From: Amphiura filiformis
Lineage: Eukaryota > Echinodermata > Ophiuroidea > Amphilepidida > Amphiuridae
Assembly: GCF_039555335.1 (NCBI RefSeq)
Contig: NC_092628.1
Span: 62,450,735 to 62,514,734 of the forward strand
Direction: 5' to 3'
DNA length: 64,000 bases
Made by a program: the position numbers and the translations under genes. The stretch's first letter is position 1. Every line of letters starts with the position of its first letter. A model generated the notes under the pieces. That model saw nothing but the letters and a program-made list of their open reading frames with translations, was not told the origin of the DNA and did not search any database. Positions 58,798 to 64,000 of the stretch are shown one piece after another.

Positions 58798-59222
58798 TAG
58801 GTTCCAGAGTAAAAAATAAGTACAGCTTGTCTCTGTACTCAGTGCGATAATACTCATACATGAGGCCTGTACTAATAAGGAAGAAAAAGAAGAATGCCAC
58901 AAATGCAGTGGTGTTATCATTACATGTAGCTTCATCCTGACCCTAATCCTAACCCTCAATGATCATACTTGTATATGTAAGTACTATTAGTACTATTTCA
59001 TGACACAGTCAGCTACAACAGGGGAATCTGAACATAAGAATACAACCTGTTTGAATGTGCATTTCCTGAAGAAACACATAATCTTGAAAGTCAACTACCG
59101 GTACATGTTTATCATACCTTTAGACAGGTGATGCTAAGTGGCTTAGAAAGTGCAAGTGCTAACAAATATTATTACCATATTAATGCACTTTTATATAAAT
59201 GACAGCAGCATGTATAATGTTA
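58798..59222. other. Intron of the rabphilin-like gene, nothing seen
   Basis: No exon or paired repeat is recognised. Confidence 0.35.
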
Positions 59223-59570
59223 GAGGCCTATTCAGTGATACCAGCAAAATGTAAAAAAAAATGTGTATAAATTGCTTAAAAGTGAAGTTCACATGAAATT
59301 GTTATTGGGTATTTTTGAAATAAACAATTTGGTAAAAGATAAGGAAAACAGCAATATCGACAAAGTTGAAGCCCCATTCAAATACATATATTTCTCTACT
59401 TAAGTAGCGATATTATTACAATTTCATGTCTCATTTTGTCTACACGTCTTTCGGCTTAACCACTAGCCAGGCTATGTTAGCACATCCATGCTGCTAACAA
59501 AGGTGCAAAAATCTGAATTTGGATGATTTTTATGATTTTCCAAATGAGCAAATCACTGAATAGGCCTTTA
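59223..59570. mobile_element. MITE, second copy of the 551-904 family
   Basis: Starts AGGCCTATTCAGTGAT and ends with the inverse. Inner matches include AAATTGCTTAAAAGTGAAG and GAAGCCCCATTCAAATACA. Confidence 0.72.
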
Positions 59571-62500
59571 AGCTTAGCAAGCTTTGTTCAGAACAAAATA
59601 GTTTGTGAGGCTCCCCATGCTGTACTAGCTCCTGGTTGACCCAAATTTTCAATGAAAAAGGAGTCTTGTACATGACACCGTAGATTGTCAATATTTTTCT
59701 CTAACTTTGCTGTCAAAGCCAACTAGTACTGTAAATAATTTGAACTCGTTCCTCTGAGCACAAAACCACAAGGGAATGTTAAAGCTTCCTTTTAATGACA
59801 AAAAGAGAAAAAAGGAAAGAAGCATCTAACAAAGCAATGTTCAATAATTACGATGAATGTGAAGTTGCAATCAGCAGAATAAATATCAAAGGGGATATGA
59901 TTGTTAATATGTGTATTTAAGCATTGCTATGTCAGCATGTTTGATGTGTTGTCTAGGGAGATGAAGACCATACTGAACTTTATCAATATTGAATGTGCAC
60001 TGATTGGTTTTGTGGGAGCTTAAAGGGTGTGTGGGATTGAGATGTACAACAGGGGTAGTCTACATGACATTTATTAATCTACTTCCAACTGAACTAGATG
60101 TTAAAGAAACTTTGAACCTAATTCAGTTCATTCATGATAGGGGTGCCTTCTTCATTGGCAATTCTTTTTGTTACATAGTTCACCCTTTTCCTTGAATTAA
60201 AATTGTGAAACTTTTGGGGTGAAAACTGCTAAGGGTTGGTTTTCATTTAAGGATGTCTAATGAAATCTGTTTTGCTGGCAAAATGAGTGCATTATAAATC
60301 CCTTTAACCAAGCCTTTTCCCTATCCAGAGCAGGTGCTTAGAAAATCTTCCTTCTCATGTACCAATCAGGGACCTACATACAATGCTTCTTGTACCTACA
60401 CTAAAGTATGAATTGTCATTCTTGTGACCTATAGTCTGTTCCAAAGTCATTTATTTGCTTTATTTTATGTGTTTGTTTGTTTTATAATAATTACTAAGAT
60501 AAGTTTCATGGGGGTGACATTTATTTATGAATTTAATTTCGCAAGTTTATACTTTTGTAGGGCATTATGAGCTTGCCCAATGATTCAAGGGGCAATTAGT
60601 GCAGCACAGCTTTTTGAGAAAGAAACTGAGAAGATGTAGTGTGTTGGTAACAATTTTAGATAACAACAAATCTATATGATTATTATTGAAGGTTTATCAT
60701 GTTTATATAATCACAGAAATGGTAGCCCAAAGACTGATTTGCACATTGATAAATATTGCCAGAATTGTTACAAATTTCCCCAAATTGTAAGTTAATTTCA
60801 AATATTTTGGCTACAGTGAGGCAAAATGTTGAAAAAAGGACTCATCCATATGGCATAAAAAAGGAGGTAATACTACATGTAATTAATATGTCAAATGGCC
60901 AAGGATGCAACCATGCTTGCAGCACATCCCCTAATCAATTGTACTGAGTACCCCCCCCCTCCCATTGCTCTCAGCCAAGGGCTTAGGCAGCCAGCCGTGT
61001 AGGGAGTGTTTTACGCACCCAAATTTGTAAATACACACCCAGTTTTTACCCACATGGCCTATACTTTGTACACAAATCTTAAATTTGCACACCCATTTTT
61101 AAAAAATTTAGACACCCAAACCTTCATATCCTGCCCAAGACCCTGCTAGCATAGTTGATGCATGACAGATGACAATTCTACATCAGACCAGGATCAATGT
61201 GTATTCATAATAATATTGTGCATATATCCTTCATGACATTTTCTGTGAACCATTTGATTTGTCATGGAATAAATGCAATTTCAGACGGTTTGCAAACATT
61301 AGGAGTGTAAATGTGACCTGTTTACACAGACTTGTAAGAGATGAATAAAACTGTGGACTACAAAATGTGAGGCGGTTTTGTTTAAATAGATGTAGACTCC
61401 CTGCTCAGTCCCTTCAGGTATAAAAATAACTTGTTTGGAGACAGTAAGAATTCCATCCAACAGATGGAATAAGGCAAAAAAAAGTTGTTTGCTTGTCCTT
61501 GTCCGACCGACCATCATGGCTGTCCTGACCATAGAACTTTTTTTTTTTCAAAAAAAGGTTTTGTTTTTTTACATTTTCCCCAAAAAACTCATGAACTTTT
61601 CCCCTGAAAACTGAAGATATAAGAGAAATCTATGGACAAACAAACAATTTTTTTTGGCCTTTAAGGGTACATAAATGTAGTATGAGTTTGATTTTGCTTC
61701 ATCTGTTTCTAGGATCAAGATTTGTTCCACTAAAATACTGAAATGTAAAAGATGTATTGTGAGGATACATTGGGTGGTACCTAATTGTGATCCAAAATAT
61801 CACCCCATCCCCACCCTACCACCACTTCTCTCTGAGCATGTTGGATGTTTATGTGTCATCAGATATTTTCCTTCATTGCAAATTTGAGGCAATTTTATTG
61901 ACCATTATCTGCCGTATAGAATTGGTATTTTCTTATTTGACATAATGATAATGGTGTCGAGTATGTGGTATGCGTTCCTAGTATAGTATATGAAAGCCTT
62001 ATTTTCTCATGCCTGCAAGTATAATTGCCAACCGGTCCAAACATCTGTTTAGTTCTGTAACACATTACATAACAACAGTGATGATTTAAACAGTCCTGAT
62101 CAGTGCAAATAATATTCTAAGTTTGAAAAAATGCTGTAAAAAAATAGATAGAAATGTGAATCAATACTTGAGCTAGACTGAAGATGGGATGGACAGAAGA
62201 TGCTAGCTATCATCTTAGCAACCTTGGCATTTCAATGTGATGGATGGATTCATTTTATCTTAATGTCAATAGAGTAGTTTGTACAATAAATATCTATGTA
62301 ACCATGGACAGGAGAGTTCTGGCTCCAGCTATGTGCAAGCCACAAACAAATAATAATAATAATAATAATAAACAACCACACAAAGAGATATATATATATT
62401 AAAGCTCTTTCAATCAAAGTGTTGTATATAGTCTATGCAGCTGACCAAAAGGAGGAAACACAATATTAACAAATGAAAAGCAAAAAACACAAAGAGAAAA

Positions 62501-64000
62501 TCTCATATTCCCACACACTTTATTAAGAAATTTGGTTCCATTGATCACAAAATCTGTGGCACAAATTCTTTTGTTTGTTGATTACCGGATATCCGGGCCG
62601 GATATATAGATACAATCCTCAAACATGAAGTTGAAGGGGCATGTATACAGCCATTTTGTCAGTAAGATAGATTTCAATTTTGACATCATTAAATGAAAAC
62701 CAAACTGTGCTCATCATGGACCGTCAGTACATCTCAGGCCATCTGTACACGACAGGCCCTGGTGAAAAAAATTTGGAATCACCAATTGGATTTTTGTCCA
62801 ATTTTGTGTGCACTGCTTGTCGAAGGTGAAGAAACGAAGTACATGTTGCCTAAATCTTGGATGTGATCCGTTGGATATTGGTATATAAATTGTGTGTGTA
62901 GACTCCATTTTAGCATTAGAATAGAGGGTACCCAGTATGCAATATGATGTCATTCATGACAGAGTCATCCTCATTTAACTAAAATTCTGCCCTCCGGAAG
63001 GTACCACAGGGCAATTCGCATGATAATATAATAGAACAGGTGGTAGGTATGAATGGTTGTGGAATCGATCTAGAGACCTGTCTATCTGTCATCTTAAAAC
63101 AGTCCCCCGACATGGCTGCCATTTCAATTGTTATTACCATTATGGATGATTTATTGCATTGGGTTTATTACAAATTTTGCTCGCTTTGCATGAATTTGTC
63201 CCAGGAAAGTAATTCTTGGAGCCGGTCAACGGGACCCTTGGAAATTGAGTCCCCTTTGGAAATTTTGCGCAGTATGTCACTGATAGGTTTCTGTAAGTAA
63301 CAGCATTTTGTATTACACTGTGAGTTGTGGCATATTTATCTTATAAAATTTGGGTCATGGGAAAACAATTTTGGAAGCCCTTATGTAAGTCTCTATGGCC
63401 ATTGCCCATGTCTGAAAATGCACTCACTTTCTAGACAAGGTATAACCTTCTATATCATATATTTACATGTAACAGATACTTTTCATTTCAATATGAAATA
63501 ATAATTCATTCAGCCAAAGATCCTCTTTAGCCATTTATCTTCTACATACTTCTTCTGCCATGTTACAGTATACCAAAAATAACCCAATTGATGCCACAAT
63601 TTTGTGTGTCAAATAGCCTCAGTCTTCTTGCTGTCCTGTATAATAACAAAGCTTTCCACATAGATACTCCCATATCATTTATGCACTGTAGCCTTTCCTG
63701 ACATATGATAATGTAGGATATAATGTAGAAAGGCAACCATGCCACAAGCCAATATCAGTTGCTTTACTTGGTTTGTGATTTCATAAACGGGAAGATTACC
63801 TGCTTAGTATATCATTCTGTCAATATTTGATAGTTTATTTTGGATTTAATTTTTTGTTGGTGGTGATGTGGGGCTGAGATTGTGACAATTGACCCCCCAA
63901 AGTATATATAAAATTAAATGAAAAAAAGACCTGAAAATATATTAATTAGTATTATTTTGCAAAAATGGGAAAATTTGTTCAAATTTGCAACAAATGAATG
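59571..64000. other. Presumed intron of the rabphilin-like gene, no exon seen
   Basis: I searched the plus strand for the next expected coding segment (RLVERLETM and Cys pairs of the zinc finger) without success. AAT/ATA microsatellites lie at about 62350-62400. No transposon could be bounded. Confidence 0.4.

Noticed and set aside
60756-60947. Next exon of the rabphilin-like gene
   Set aside because: Its translation has no Cys pairs or match to the expected zinc-finger segment.

Overview
This window is animal nuclear DNA, AT-rich and crowded with short inverted-repeat transposons. Its recognisable host genes are an arylsulfatase B-like pair, LYRM9, a rabphilin/Noc2-type Rab effector and the 3' end of CPSF6. 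This mix, together with an expanded sulfatase family, points to a marine invertebrate, most likely a deuterostome such as an echinoderm or hemichordate. The species assignment is inference.

The main layout is a head-to-tail tandem duplication on the minus strand. The right copy (24,021-36,727) is a whole ARSB-like gene. I could assemble eleven exons with consensus splice sites and matching phases into 538 residues that keep the known catalytic positions. The left copy (135-11,659, running off the left edge) keeps exons 1-5. The duplication includes upstream flank (left to about 18.2 kb, right to about 42.7 kb). Because each copy shows the other's state before insertion, many transposons can be dated as younger than the duplication.

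The most unusual structure is in intron 2 of the left gene. About 49 tandem units of roughly 115 bp (2,472-8,068) derive from the end of exon 2, which carries the sulfatase active-site signature C-T-P-T-R, plus the first bases of the intron. Units differ at the key Arg codon (Arg or His) and at the splice donor (GC, GT or GA). The right gene has only one truncated extra copy. Three other duplications sit in the same genes: exon 3 (113 nt, so the copies should be mutually exclusive), exon 5 (126 nt), and a 96-nt repeat in exon 10.

Region by region: 0-11.7 kb left sulfatase; 11.8-18.2 kb upstream flank with a LINE end and a 3.2-kb TTAA-flanked element holding a minisatellite and a foldback; 18.2-24 kb small transposons, a tRNA-derived SINE and two CPSF6 exons with lesions; 24-36.7 kb right sulfatase, with LINE fragments in intron 5; 36.8-41.2 kb an inverted-repeat element with a tRNA-like sequence and a 2.4-kb LINE; 41.2-48.2 kb duplicated flank and transposons; 48.2-49.7 kb LYRM9 (minus); 50-56 kb transposons; 56.9-57.7 kb first coding exons of a rabphilin/Noc2 gene (plus); 57.7-64 kb its long intron with transposons. 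I saw no retroviral or LTR element.
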